Below, one piece after another: positions 1 to 13,023 of a DNA stretch of 64,000 bases. The DNA is from Pratylenchus scribneri (taxonomy: Eukaryota; Nematoda; Chromadorea; Rhabditida; Pratylenchidae), in contig JAQSEB010000023.1 of assembly GCA_030063045.1 (NCBI GenBank), positions 3,720,001 through 3,784,000 of the forward strand, given 5' to 3'. Below the pieces are notes generated by a model. It did no database searches. It had not been told where the DNA came from and saw only the letters and a program-made list of their open reading frames with translations. Each line of letters opens with the position of its first letter. Within the stretch, counting starts at the first letter, position 1. The translations under genes were made by a program, and so were the position numbers.

Positions 1-2371
1 AGAAATATTCATTTAAATTTTCCCTTTGGCTAGGCTCTATAATTCCCATTTCTTCATATTCGGAAAAGATAGAAGCAATTTTCTGACCGAGAATTGGGTT
101 GCCTTTTAATCGATTATAGAGAGAATTGAGTCGAGAAAAGGCCATTCCGAAATTAGAAGGCAACTCTAGATGGTTAGAACGCCAAGGCCATTTAACTTCA
201 TACCGCCCATCGGGGAGACGGGAAACTGTTTCAATAAATTTTTTGAAAGCTTCTTCATCTTCTTTCTTTTCAGGTTTTTCTGTAATTCCAATTGCCTCCA
301 GGGACCAAAGCTGATCAACATGCTCAGGAACCGACATCAAGGAATTTACTATCGGTGAGCATATTTTGGTAAATGGGGATGCGCTTTTTATTGTCCCTTC
401 CCCACCAAAAACGGGACCGAAAACGGTTTCGATACGGAATAAATCGGGCTGAATTTCCTCCCAACTTATTATATATTTCCAGAAATTACGAATTCCCAAT
501 AAAATGTCGGGTACCTGAAAATTTTCCTCCAAAACGCCAAATTCCTCATCAAATTCAGTATTGAGCTGCTCGGGTATTTGGAGAAACCCGAATGAGGGAG
601 TGATTTTTTCAGTGCGATTAGCAATAATCTCCTCCCATCCTCCATCAACTCGCTTCAAAAATAAGGAAAAACGGGGTGAAGAGAAGTTCATCGGTGGTTT
701 TGCACCAATTCCCGAAATTGACATTTCCTCAGTTCCAAGACGCCGGGGTTGAATGGCGCGAATAGCCTGATCAGAAATAAGTGTGGGTTGAGCCCCGGTG
801 TCCCAAAAGACATGACAATTGACTGGGGGTTTGCCTTTAATCGGAGAATAAACCTCGATTTTTCCCATCATTAAATAAGCTGGGGGTCGCTCATTTAGGC
901 CCACGCATCCACCAAAAATTGAAGCTGAATTTACACCATTTTTAGGGGTAGAATTTTGGCGATTTCCCAAAGGTTGGGCATTTCCCCCAGTTTTTGAAGC
1001 CCCAGATTTGGAATTGGGCGGGGAATTTTGGAAACACACTAATCGATGATGTTTTTTATTGCAGCTTGTGCAACGAGCAGATTCATTGGTGCATTGGGCA
1101 GCCAAATGGCCAGATAAGGCGCATATCCAGCATCGGCCCTGCTCTTCTAACCGTTTTTTCCTGGCCTGTGGAGTAGAATATTTGGGACAAGATAAAGGTC
1201 GGTGATCCTTCCCTTCACATAATGAGCATGAGCATTTTTTAAGGTTAGGATTAGGACCAGGCCTTTGAGATTTATTGCTGTTTCCGTGGACTCCAGGGAA
1301 AGCCCTACCATTAGGAGGAAAGGGGGAGAAATTATTCTCATTTTGGAGATTATTTCTATTGGGGTGACGGACAATTTCTTTAGGCAAATTGTGATCCCTT
1401 TGAGCGGCTTCTCGGACTCTTACCGCCAAAAGGAGACCCTCTTTCCACTTTTTTGGGGTCCAATCAGTCCCTTCGGCTATCATTTTATCGGATAAAAATG
1501 ACAGGGTTTCATAGGGTAGCTTCTCCTTTATGGCGGTGGTTAAGAAGGGATTGTCGTCCATATTGACCCCGAGGGTTAAAAGTTGGCGACAGATACGTTC
1601 CACATTTTCATAGAAGGAACGAAGAGCATTGGCTGATGGGGAAGCCTTTGGGAGTCGCAGTAATTCGGCCATCAATTCTTCCTTCCGCTTTTGGGTCCCA
1701 CCATATCTACTTTTGAGCAGTTCAATAGCAATGTCATAATTATCGTCAATATGGGATAACCCATCCAGCATGGCTCGAGCGGGACCCTTCAAAAGCCCAT
1801 AAAGATAGGTCAATTTCCGGGATTTGGGTAGCGATGCATTAGCCTCAACTCCACTCGAAAACGCCTCCCAAAAGGAAAACCAGCTTGTCTCCTTGCCATC
1901 AAAATCAGGCAATTTCAAGATGGGGAGCTGGACCTGGGTTTGAGCGGCCGCAGGTTGAGGATTTTGTACCACAGGAGGGAGTTGGCCATTATTCAAAGGG
2001 TGTGGACCACCATTATTGGGGTTAGGATTGGCCGCTCGAATTTGATCAATCCGTATTTCCAAGTTGGTGACCACGTCACGAGCATTCATTAGGACATCAA
2101 TAGGTTTTAGATGAGCACTATTGGTCCAGGCAAGCATAGTGGCTTCAGCTGCCTGTTGTTGATCAATGGGTAGAGCATCAATTATTCTCCCCCAACGATC
2201 CATCAAATCATCCAAAGTTTGAATATTTCTTTTCAGGTGTTCCGCAGTGGTGCCAACGTTCAAGAGATTGTTTTGGGCAACCTCAAGAGCAATATGGGCA
2301 TTAGCTTCAGCAATTCGTTCGGCTATTTTGGCCATGACGGCGCCGATTTGGGGACGAATTGCGGATGACAT
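1..2371 (-). CDS. BEL/Pao retrotransposon Gag-protease-RT polyprotein, N-terminal part (cut by window edge)
   Basis: Reading leftward from an ATG at 2371, the frame stays open for 790 codons to the window edge, with no stop. An N-terminal helical/DUF1759-like Gag region carries a WFSFWEAF motif. Zinc knuckles follow near residues 355-435 (Cys-rich, including CWICALSGHLAAQC). A retropepsin-like aspartic protease with the classical DTG (FWDTGAQPTLIS) comes next, then the linker leading to reverse transcriptase (LPDGRYEVKWPW). This order is that of BEL/Pao elements. It replicates the element through virus-like particles. The family differs from the complete element at 20947-28729, since knuckle and protease sequences are clearly different. 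The intact frame suggests a young copy. The RT, RNase H and integrase would lie left of the window. Confidence 0.85.
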   Translation of the reverse strand, partial: MSSAIRPQIGAVMAKIAERIAEANAHIALEVAQNNLLNVGTTAEHLKRNIQTLDDLMDRWGRIIDALPIDQQQAAEATMLAWTNSAHLKPIDVLMNARDVVTNLEIRIDQIRAANPNPNNGGPHPLNNGQLPPVVQNPQPAAAQTQVQLPILKLPDFDGKETSWFSFWEAFSSGVEANASLPKSRKLTYLYGLLKGPARAMLDGLSHIDDNYDIAIELLKSRYGGTQKRKEELMAELLRLPKASPSANALRSFYENVERICRQLLTLGVNMDDNPFLTTAIKEKLPYETLSFLSDKMIAEGTDWTPKKWKEGLLLAVRVREAAQRDHNLPKEIVRHPNRNNLQNENNFSPFPPNGRAFPGVHGNSNKSQRPGPNPNLKKCSCSLCEGKDHRPLSCPKYSTPQARKKRLEEQGRCWICALSGHLAAQCTNESARCTSCNKKHHRLVCFQNSPPNSKSGASKTGGNAQPLGNRQNSTPKNGVNSASIFGGCVGLNERPPAYLMMGKIEVYSPIKGKPPVNCHVFWDTGAQPTLISDQAIRAIQPRRLGTEEMSISGIGAKPPMNFSSPRFSLFLKRVDGGWEEIIANRTEKITPSFGFLQIPEQLNTEFDEEFGVLEENFQVPDILLGIRNFWKYIISWEEIQPDLFRIETVFGPVFGGEGTIKSASPFTKICSPIVNSLMSVPEHVDQLWSLEAIGITEKPEKKEDEEAFKKFIETVSRLPDGRYEVKWPWRSNHLELPSNFGMAFSRLNSLYNRLKGNPILGQKIASIFSEYEEMGIIEPSQRENLNEYF

Positions 2372-2802
2372 GGTTACGGTAAGAGCAGACTCTTAATCTT
2401 TTGTTGGGGCTGTCCGATGTTTGGTGCTCTCTGGCTGAGCAATCCGGGCAATACCACAACAATATGAGTAAGTTTTAGGTTTGGTAAGTTGGGATTGGAA
2501 AGGGGAATTTGAACTGAATTGGATCCTGAATTTGGCAGGAAAATCCAATAATGATGAAAAAGAATTAGCCAAAATCGACGAGGAATAACTTTCTAGACTC
2601 TGGATTGTCGGATGAAGTTTTATTCCTAAGACTCGATTTAGACTCTTTCAAGTTGCTCCAATCCAATGGAAGTTGAATAAATTTATTTTAATTTTATTTT
2701 ATTCAACAAAAAATGAAATTTATGAAAAAATTTCAATGAGAATTTTAATTTAACAAAATTGAATGGAATAAAGGTGGGGGGTCGAACAACAAAAAGGGGT
2801 GT

Positions 2803-2812
2803 GTTTATATAG
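2803..2812 (-). promoter_or_regulatory. Candidate TATA box of the left BEL/Pao LTR
   Basis: On the minus strand the sequence GGCCTATATAAACACAC lies about 430 bases upstream of the gag ATG, inside the presumed LTR. Position and sequence fit a Pol II TATA box. No transcript evidence is available. Confidence 0.35.
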
Positions 2813-3134
2813 GCCATTTTGATCCACATCCCTCATCCATCCAACTGGCCATGGGCGAATTGGGCGCAACAACAAGGAGGGCAAAGTCGGATTGGACGAA
2901 GATGGCAATGGCACAGAAACGGCAACTAAAAAGGTAGGAAAATTGAAACAGTAAAATTAATCCACATAAGAAAATCCTCAATAAATTTGCCTATTTTTTC
3001 GATCATTGGTCTTTTCCCTTTAATCCCGTTTTTAGTTGATTTTTGATCTCTTTTCCCCTCCAACAAAAAGAAAGTAATATTTTAGTGAATTTTAAACTGT
3101 TGAAGTTCGAAACTAAAGAATTCGAACTGCGACA

Positions 3135-4398
3135 ATGTCGGCGGAGAAACTGAACTTCAGGAGAAATTGAACTCTCCTAGGAGAAATTGAAATTATTCAA
3201 TTTCTCCTGAAAGTTAGGAGAAATTGAAATCTCCTAGGAGAAATTGAATAAATTTCAATTTTTCCTAAAAGTTAGGAGAAATTGAAACATCTACAACCAA
3301 TTTCTACCAAATCACTAAATTTTCGACAAGATTAAATTTTTAATTGGAAATTCGAAGAAATTGGTTACTAATTTAATTTTTTAATTGGAAATCGAAAAAA
3401 ATACTTACTAATTATTAATGGAAAATTTTTTTTTGCAGAAAAAAGTGAAAAATAATAAGGGGATTAAGGTGGATATAGGGGGATTAAGCGGTTTAAGCCC
3501 CGAATTAGATGGTAAATCGCCCAGAAGACCAGTGGAATGTAGGAGAAGTTAGCTGAAAGTGCTGAGAATGCGTAGATATAGCCGGATATAGGGAGATTAA
3601 GCCGAAAAAAGCCTAATTAGTGGCTAGGGAATAGGATTAGGTGTTCGGAGCATAGGATTCTCGCGAAGCCGGAAGCATAACAGCCTAAATCAGGACTCAT
3701 GCCCATCTTTTTCGGAGCTTAATCCTATTTAATCCCCCTATATCCATCTTAATCACTCTATATCCGGCTATATCCCGCACATTCTCCAAGCCTCTGTCGT
3801 ACTTTTCCATCCTTCTACTGGCCTTCCGGGCCATTTCCCATCTATTTCGGGGCTTAATCCCCCTCTATCCACCTTAATACTCCTATATCCGGATAAATTC
3901 TGTGCCTTCTCAGGGCCTTTGGCCCACTTCCCGCCTTTTCCTAATCCAACCGAATCATCGCCCATCAATTTCCGCAATTAATCCCTCTTAATTTTACCAA
4001 ATCCACTTTAATCCTATATCCGGCTTAATCCCGCCCACTCTCAAAGCTTCCGGCTCATTTCTATACCTTCCCTAATCCATCCGAATCATCACCCATCAAT
4101 TTTCAGCATTAATCCCCCTTAATCGCACCATATCCACCTTAATCCCCATATATCCAGATATATCCCGCGCACCACCTTTTTTATCCATTTTGGCCTTTAA
4201 GGACAAAAAGTACAGATTCTTGGGACAAAAAAAGCTTTCTCGATTTTTATTAGAGATTTATTGTAGATGTTTCAATTTCTCCTATTAAATTTCTCCTAGG
4301 AGATTTCAATTTCTCCTAACTTTCAGGAGAAATTGAATAATTTCAATTTCTCCTAGGAGAGTTCAATTTCTCCTGAAGTTCAGTTTCTCCGCCGACAT
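3135..4398. mobile_element. Fold-back (long terminal inverted repeat) non-autonomous element
   Basis: The left end (from 3135, ATGTCGGCGGAGAAACTGAA) reappears reverse-complemented at the right end (to 4398). The inverted repeat continues for roughly 130-160 bases through a series of GGAGAAATTGAA / TTCAATTTCTCC units. The inside (about 3460-4190) is itself a fold-back, with GGATTAAGGTGGATATAGGG blocks on the left and their complements on the right. No protein-coding frame is present and no convincing target-site duplication was found. The core is shared with the element at 36394-37419. Confidence 0.65.
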
Positions 4399-4879
4399 AT
4401 ATTTTCTAGATCCAACCATCATCAAAAAAATAAATCCCTGAAATTGATTTGATGTCAAAAACCTCGCCTCCTCATCCAATTGTCGAACTACTTCCACAAA
4501 CATACGAATATTCCCAGCGCAAATTCCCCACCGATCATCACAATTTTGTCCCCAAATATTTTCTTCATTTATCTCTGCCCCTTCCCAATCACAATTTTGG
4601 AAGCATTTATTCTTCCCTTTTTTCTCCAATTTTCAACCCCATTTTTTTGTCTTTTTCCATTCTCCCACCACCACAATAATATAAATAGCCAACAACTTGT
4701 ATTTGTGTCGCACTTTATACATGAATTGAATAAAAGATAGATAAAATACATTGAATTATTTTACAATTTTAATAATTTGGATTTTACTCGTCCAAAATTT
4801 TATTTGATTGAATTAAAAGAATTGGTGAATTTTCACAACAATACTTGATTGTATTACTTTTGTTTTCATATTTTATTAA
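4399..4879 (+). promoter_or_regulatory. Upstream region of archease; possible TATA box at 4680
   Basis: No gene was found here. TATAAATA at about 4680-4687, some 200 bases before the archease ATG, could be a core promoter. The rest is AT-rich and unremarkable. Short open frames on both strands lack protein-like character. Confidence 0.25.
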
Positions 4880-6011
4880 ATGGATGCTGAAGATACGGCG
4901 GAGGTAAATCAACTTGATGATGGCGATGAATTCAAGGATTGCGAAGAACAACAGGGTTAGTAATTAATTAGTTTAATTCATTCAAAATTATACATAAAAT
5001 TCTTGCGAGTATAAAAGCAGAATTAGCTTTTATAAACTCATTCATTAGTATTAATAAATAGTAAATAAATTTTGAACTAAGTCATATCAATAAATTGGAT
5101 TAATTTTAGCAAAAACGACTACGGATATTGGCAAGGATACATCAAAAACGCCCGACATTGCCCCTGTTCAATATGCATATTTGGACCATACGGCCGATGT
5201 TCAATTGCATGCATGGGCATCCAATTTTGAGGAGGCGATCCAGCAATTAGTCATCGCTCTCTATGGTTTGTATTTTATTTCGGTACTTGTCGGCTTTGTA
5301 TCCTCTTTTTTGGAAAGTGCTTGGTCCCCCCTTTGGTTTTAGGCTTTGGGTTAGGATTTAGGCTTAGGATACACGTAAGATAATTCTTACCACACCCTAA
5401 CCCAACCCTGACTGACCCTAACCCGAAATTTGACAAACCAAAGGGGGGACCCTTCACTTTCCAAAAAAGAGGATACAAAGCCGACAAGTGCCTTTATTTC
5501 TTTAAAACGCATTTTTCGACCTATTTATAAATTCAATTCAAAATGTACTCAAATAAAAAAAAATCATATCATTTTTCATTGCAGGTTACATGACAACGGA
5601 CATATCTTGCATTGAGCCGGTATATACAATGGATTTCGAAGTGACTGGTCATGATCTTCAGTCACTGATTTACAATTTGTTGGACACTTGTCTTTATAAT
5701 TTTTGCGCTGAACCATTCTTCATTGGCTGCATTGCTCAAGTGCTAAGGCTGAATCGACCCAAAAATAAGGCAACTGAAGATAGCGACGACGGATATTCGG
5801 TTTGACATTGTTAACAAAATCATAAAATAATTTATATTATTTTTGACAGATCCATTTGCGAGTTTGGGGAGAATCATTTGACCGACAGAAACATCCAGCT
5901 GGCACTGAAGTGAAGGCAATAACCTATTCGAATATGCAAATTATGGAAAAGAAAGAAGAAGAAGAAGAAAATAATTCCAGAACAGATTTATTTGTGATTG
6001 TTGATATTTGA
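4880..6011 (+). CDS. Archease (tRNA-splicing ligase RTCB cofactor)
   Basis: Four exons (4880-4955, 5110-5265, 5585-5799, 5850-6011) join in frame to a 202-residue protein, a normal archease length after an acidic N-terminal extension of about 40 residues. The family signature YLDHTADVQLHAW is complete, followed by FEEAI, and near the C-terminus RQKHPAGTEVKAITY, the conserved metal-binding/C-terminal motif. Archease promotes guanylylation and turnover of the RTCB ligase that joins tRNA exons and XBP1 mRNA. A 211-bp MITE sits in intron 3. The stop at 6009-6011 is only 114 bases before the ATG of the DDX18 gene, so the two probably form an operon. The acidic tail (KKEEEEEENN) is unusual but in frame. 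Confidence 0.9.
5282..5492. mobile_element. MITE (211 bp, 8-bp TSD, hAT-like) in archease intron 3
   Basis: Terminal inverted repeats of about 60 bases begin GGYACTTGTCGGCTTTGTAT at 5282 and end with the complement at 5492. Both ends are flanked by the same 8 bases, TTTATTTC (5274-5281 and 5493-5500). An 8-bp duplication is typical of hAT (and P) superfamily transposases. No coding capacity. Confidence 0.85.
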
Positions 6012-6120
6012 TATTTATTTGAATGATAAAAAAAGTTCACAAACTTTTTCTTATTAAACAATATTGTTTTTTAATTGTTTAAATATCTTTAATACATTTG
6101 TGTTTCATTATTTTATTCTT

Positions 6121-6125
6121 TCAGG
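6121..6125 (+). promoter_or_regulatory. Probable spliced-leader acceptor for DDX18
   Basis: The sequence TTTCAG ends one base upstream of the ATG at 6126, and about 110 bases downstream of the archease stop. This spacing is that of downstream genes in nematode operons, which receive a spliced leader. Inference from sequence only. Confidence 0.5.
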
Positions 6126-8910
6126 ATGTCAACCGCAAATATTTCGAAAAAAATTTTCAAACGTAAATTAGAAAAATTCAAGAGAAATGATGGAAAGAAG
6201 AAAGCAAAAAAAGCTGAAGAAGAAGGTTTTGAAGTTGGAGCGGTAAAAATTGGCATTGATGTTGGCATAGAAAACAAAATGGAAGAAGATAAAAAGGAAA
6301 AAGAAGAATCACCGCCACCAACAAAGGTTCTTTATTACAAAATTTATTGGATAAATGATTATCTATTAAACAAAAAATTGTAAATCTTATTTCATTATTC
6401 AATTCAATTTAGGCCGGCAAAACACCAAATCCAACATTGATTGCCGCAACTGGAACAAAATCTTCCATCCTCACTGATATTGAATTTACCTCATTGCAAG
6501 GCCGCGTTTCGGATGCAACATTGAAAGCAATTGAGGAAATGGGCTTTAGCAAAATGACCGAAATTCAGGCAAAAAGTATTCCACCATTGTTAGAGGTAAA
6601 TCATTTATTTTTAGAAAAAAATACACTAGGCAAAAACTAAATAATTAGTCATCTAGCCAATTTACTTAATTTTATTTTGAACAAATCTATTTAATTTTGT
6701 TAAGTGGGAACTTGAATTTTATAAAATTAAAATGTAAAAATATAAATTTTTTGAAATTTTCAGGGCAAAGATGTACTTGGCGCTGCCAAAACGGGAAGTG
6801 GAAAAACGTTGGCATTTTTGATTCCCGCCATTGAATTGTTGTTACGCGGTGGATGGAAACAACATTTTGGTTTAATTTTTAGTTAATTCCCAAAATAAAC
6901 AATAATCATTTTAAGGCACCGGAGTCCTGATAATTTCGCCCACTCGCGAACTTTCCATGCAAACTTATGGGTTTATCTTATAAAATTAAAAAAATTAATT
7001 TTATTATAAAATTATTTCATTTTATTGATTTTATATCAAATTTAAATTAAAAATTATATATTGTAAAAAAGTATTTACCAAAATATTATTTTTGCAGTGT
7101 TCTTTACGAATTGATGGAAAAGCATCCAAATTTGTCGCATTCTCTCTTGATGGGCGGCGCAAATCGTCAAACCGAGGCCCAACGATTGGCAAAAGGGGTG
7201 GCTGTTTTGGTTGCAACACCGGGCCGACTTATTGATCATTTGCAGGTAAATTAATGTAAACAATGTGTAATAAATAAAAATATTTTAGAACACTGCTGGA
7301 TTTGTTGTGCGCAATTTGCGAATGTTGGTGGTGGACGAGGCCGATCGAATTTTTGACATTGGATTCGAACAAGAAATGCATCAAATTGTTCAGCGACTGC
7401 CACAAAAACGGCAATCAGCCCTGTTTTCAGCAACTTGCTCACCAAAAGTTGATGAATTAGTCCGGGCGGCACTCAAAACGAATCCATTGAAAATTGGCGT
7501 CATTGAAGAACGCGACAATGAAGGAAACAAATTGGGCAGTGAAAAGGGGGAATTGGCAACACGGGAAGGATTGGAACAAGTAAGAAAGAGAGCAAAAATA
7601 ACACAAAAAATATTATTTATTTATTTTTTAGGGCTACGTTGTTTGTCCATCGGAAAAACGTTTCCTTCTGCTTTTCACATTTTTGAAGAAAAATCGCAGC
7701 AAAAAGGTTTACCTCCATCATTTTAATTTAAATAAATTTTATTTAATTATTAGATTATGGTATTCTTCTCCTCGTGTGCCTCTGTCCAATACCATCAAGA
7801 ACTGTTGAACTTTATTGATCTTCCCGTGCTCAGCATTCATGTGAGTCGAAATATTCAAAATAAATCAAAAATAATTAATTTTTTTTATTTTAGGGAAAAC
7901 AAAAGCAGCAGAAACGAACCTGCACATTCTTTCAATTTTGTCAGGCCAAAATGGGCATTTTGCTGTGTACGGATGTGGCGGCCCGCGGACTTGACATTCC
8001 GGCCGTTGATTGGATCATTCAGGTAAAAATTTGCGAAAGAAATTATTCACAATTATCAACTATTTAAAATGGTTCCAAAAATAAATTTATTTTTATTGAA
8101 TAATTTTCAGTATGATCCACCGGATGAACCCAGAGAATACATCCACCGAGTGGGACGAACGGCACGAGGCGACACTGGCACTGGGAATGCTTTGCTGATT
8201 CTGAGGCCAGAGGAGCTAGGATTTTTGCGGTTTTTGAAGGTAATTGAATTATATATTTAAAAAAACATTAATATTTGATTTTTTAGGCAGCCAAAGTCGT
8301 CCTGAATGAGTATGAATTCTCGTGGAATAAATTGGCCAACATTCAACTTCAATTGGAAAAATTAGTTTCACAAAATTATTATTTGAATAAATCGGCTCGA
8401 GAGGCATACAAGGGATACATTCGTTCATATGATTCACATTCACTCAAGCAAATTTACAATGTCAACAATTTGGATTTGATTAAGGCAAGTTTAAATGTTG
8501 ACATTTTTGACAAAATAAAAATTCAAACTATTAATAATAATAACCCATCAATATTTAATTTATTATTTCATTTATATTTTTGCAGGTTTCTAAATCATTT
8601 GGATTCGAAACTCCTCCCTTCGTGGATTTGCCAGTCTCCAATCGATCCAAACAGCAAGGAAAGGCGGCCAAATTGAAGGAAATGCTGGGCGACACAAAAA
8701 CTCATGGCATAAAAAAGTCAACAAATTCTCATTACGCAGAGGTAAATTTTAATTTTTTGAATGAATAAATTTATTATCCGCAATTTTCAGGTGGAATTTG
8801 TTCAATTGAAGAAGAAGAAAAAATTTGGAAAGCCATTTGACGGTATCCATGGGAAAAAGAAAAGAAAAATCGAAGGGAATGATGGAACCAATGATGATGA
8901 AATGGAATGA
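6126..8910 (+). CDS. DEAD-box RNA helicase DDX18/Has1 (ribosome biogenesis)
   Basis: About ten short exons join to an ATP-dependent RNA helicase. Motifs occur in order: a Q-motif region ([16 protein letters not shown]), motif I (AAKTGSGKT), Ia (PTRELSMQ), Ib (TPGR), II ([12 protein letters not shown]), III (SAT), V ([11 protein letters not shown]) and VI (HRVGRTARG). The C-terminal block [19 protein letters not shown] plus [12 protein letters not shown] identifies the DDX18/Has1/pitchoune branch, nucleolar helicases that release snoRNPs from pre-60S and pre-40S rRNA. The N-terminus is lysine-rich and the C-terminus ends in a basic stretch ([13 protein letters not shown]) fitting nucleolar import. 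TTTCAG immediately before GATG at 6126 looks like a trans-splice acceptor and supports this start. Confidence 0.92.
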
Positions 8911-9519
8911 AATGAAACGGATAATTATTGTTTTTTTTTTTCAATCGATCTTTGTTATTTTTCATTTAATTTGAATGAATTGAAAAAGTTAAAAACTCTG
9001 AGATTGGATGAATGATTTGATTTTTGATTACATAAAAGGTGAAAAAAAAGCCTAAAATTATTCCTTTGGATTATGATATGTAAATGACTATTTTCATTTT
9101 GAACTTTCACAATTTGACATTCTATCTTTAGAAGATTGCTCCTCTTTTTTATTTTTTTATTTTATTTTTATTAGAGAAGAGAGTAGAGACCGGACCGGTC
9201 GAGGATTAAGATTAAAATCATCATTTTTTAATTTCTTTTCATCACAGCATTTTCATTTGTTTATGATTAAAAGTGCGGATTTTTAACCTGTAAAATAGCA
9301 AAATATTTGTCTGTTTTGGTTTTTCCATGAAATTTGTCAAATAAGTTTCAGAGAAATCTCAAAATAGATAATTTTTTGGTTTTTATTGATTTTGTACATT
9401 GAAATTTTCTCTCAAAAAATACCAAAATAGTATATCCATCGTTCCACCCACTTAATAACTACTATTCATTCAATTTGCTAAATTAGCCATTTTAGATAAA
9501 TCAAAGATTTAAATAAATA
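8911..9519. other. Intergenic region between DDX18 and RPT6
   Basis: About 600 bases with no open frame of protein character. It holds the AT-rich DDX18 3' UTR. A small GACCGGACCGGTCGAGG palindromic patch lies near 9190-9206. An acceptor-like TTTTAG lies near 9489-9494 before the RPT6 start. Nothing else is visible. Confidence 0.5.
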
Positions 9520-11079
<1,560 letters not shown>

Positions 11080-11484
11080 ATGAATGAATGGGAAGTAATT
11101 TGTTCGATGCTATTAAATCAAATTGACAATATAATATTGGATTTGCGAGTGATCACCAGAATTCCTCATTTCTTCCCCCATTCACCAATTCAATTTATTT
11201 GCTTATGTTAAACACCCATTCATGTATTTATTTGTTGTCGAATTTTTTTTCAATATAAACAAATTTCCATCATAATTTTTTTGTCATCATCTCTTCCCAC
11301 AGCAATTTGTGACCTCCTTCAAATGTAAACGGAGATTATTTTATTTGGATGGACCAATGAATAAAAATTTTTAATTATAATGTTTTAATTTCTTTTTTTT
11401 AATTTGGTTAATTCTACCGGATTATCTCAGAATTTGTGGAATTTTTAAAAGTCAAATAATGTAGTTTAATAAAAAAAATTTAGA
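11080..11484. other. Intergenic region between RPT6 and the RCCD1-like gene
   Basis: 405 bases containing the RPT6 3' UTR (an AATAAA at about 11360). No gene or repeat was seen. The next ATG is preceded by AT-rich sequence without a clear TATA box. Confidence 0.5.
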
Positions 11485-12903
11485 ATGGAAAAAAGTGTTA
11501 AACTTTATTCATATTTTGGCTGGATTGAGGCAAAACAAAATGAAATTGGTCAATCTCAGATTCGGATTTGCGACAATTTCTCAAGGTTTAATTAAATTTC
11601 CTTTTTTTCATATAAAAAAATTACAGCAAAATTGTACAATTTAATTTGACCACGAGCCAAGAAGGCATTGTTCAATTGGCGGCTACTGAAAAACACATTT
11701 TGCTGTTGGATGGCTCATTGGATGGACCCATTTGGCTGTATCAAATACAAACACAAGTAGGAAACATTATACATAAAGTTATCCATTTAATCTATCAATT
11801 TTTAGGCTCTATTTAAACTGCTACTCTCCACCCTCCCCAATGATGGATTTCAACCAACTTTCCAGCCAGTCAGAGAAATTCCTATCAAAATTGAGAAGAT
11901 GGACAATGATCGCCTCGATGCACAATTCTCACATTGGGATACTTATCAACGGCGCGGATGGACAAATAAGCGCACAAAGAAACAATCCGAAACAGTTCAA
12001 TGTCACCATTTCCTTGTCTGCACCGCTTTCAATGCATTTTTGGCCATTAACAATAGTTGGGGGAATGGTGGCGCCAAATTAATTTGCCTTTTCCAAAAAG
12101 AGGTTTTCCCAAATTTTATTCATTTTTTGTAAATAAAATTTTAGGGACCACAATTTTCAATTGATGAACAACAACCATGCTGTTCTTCTTCCAATCAATC
12201 CAAATCATTTCCTTCATTTTTTTGTCACAAATTGCCTTTTCATATAAAAAAGGTCAATTTTTAGATTCAATTTACAAAATATCATCTTTTTAAGTTTTGT
12301 GGTGGCAATGACCATTTGGTCTTGTTGCGCTCGACTGGCCATGTTTACACAATGGGCACTGGCACAAAAGGAGAATTGGGCAATAATCGAGTGGAAAGAG
12401 GGAATTGGCGAGAACTACCAAGGTAATACTAATCGAGAAAATATTTTTGAATTCTATTTATTAAAGACTTGTTCAGCCATTGGCCGAAGCCGGCATTCGC
12501 ATTATCGATGTGGAATGTGGAAATTGGCATTCGGTTGCACTCAACGACGAGGTAGAATTTTACAATGAAATAATGATATAAAAATTAATGCCATCAATTT
12601 TTATAGGGTGATTTGTACGGCTGGGGCTGGAATGGACTGAGCCAATTAGGGCATCCACCCGAAGAGTTTGGCATTCAACCGACGCCCTTTCCCTTTGAAT
12701 TTGGCGATGGCAGTGTTGAGGAGTTGCATTGTGCCGGCAACACTACATTTGTTCTTATCGACGAACAACAGCACATTTTCGGCGAATTAAGTGAATTTTA
12801 TCAAAAAATATTTCCTTTTCTTATTTTCATTTGTCCAAATTTTACACTTTTCAATCCAATTTTAAACAAATTTGAATTTTTTTTATATTTTTTTAAATTT
12901 TGA
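11485..12903 (+). CDS. RCC1-repeat protein, RCCD1-like
   Basis: Six or seven exons join in frame from ATG 11485 (N-terminus MEKSVKLYSYFGWIEAKQNE). The C-terminal half carries RCC1 blades: GGNDHLVLLRSTGHVYTMGTG with GELGNN, then CGNWHSVALNDEGDLYGWGWNGLSQLG, then CAGNTTFVLIDE. The WHSV..GD.Y.WGWN pattern is that of RCCD1, a JMJD5-associated protein in vertebrates. Only about three blades are obvious, so the propeller may be short or diverged. The literal frame reads into AT-rich sequence to a stop at 12903. An alternative splice from GAATTAA into the acceptor before 12999 would end it near 13016. The DBR1 ATG lies 120 bases after 12903. Confidence 0.7.
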
Positions 12904-13023
12904 CAAATTATCTTCAAAAAATTTAAAAGACTATCAAAATAAAAAAAAAACTATAAAATTGTTAAATAATCCAAATAAAAAATTCAATTATTTTTTACAG
13001 AAAAAGATCAATCAATAACCACA

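Larger units (their letters stand above)
1..2900 (-). mobile_element. BEL/Pao LTR retrotransposon, 5' half (LTR boundaries uncertain)
   Basis: This is the element carrying the Gag-Pro frame. Right of the ATG, an 18-base tRNA-like primer-binding candidate (minus strand, beginning TGGTATTGCCCGG) lies near 2440-2457. An LTR-like stretch follows at about 2466-2871. It contains a minus-strand TATA box (CTATATAA, about 2803-2812) and an AATAAA-like signal near 2630-2637, the expected U3-R-U5 order. The second LTR is outside the window, so the ends cannot be proved. Confidence 0.55.

Noticed and set aside
4449..4751. Overlapping 60-90 codon frames on both strands before archease
   Set aside because: AT-rich, Phe/Ser/Pro-biased, no splice or homology support.
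5340..5420. Telomere-like TTAGG/CCTAA words
   Set aside because: Only a few imperfect copies, forming the inner part of a MITE with inverted ends, not a telomere array.
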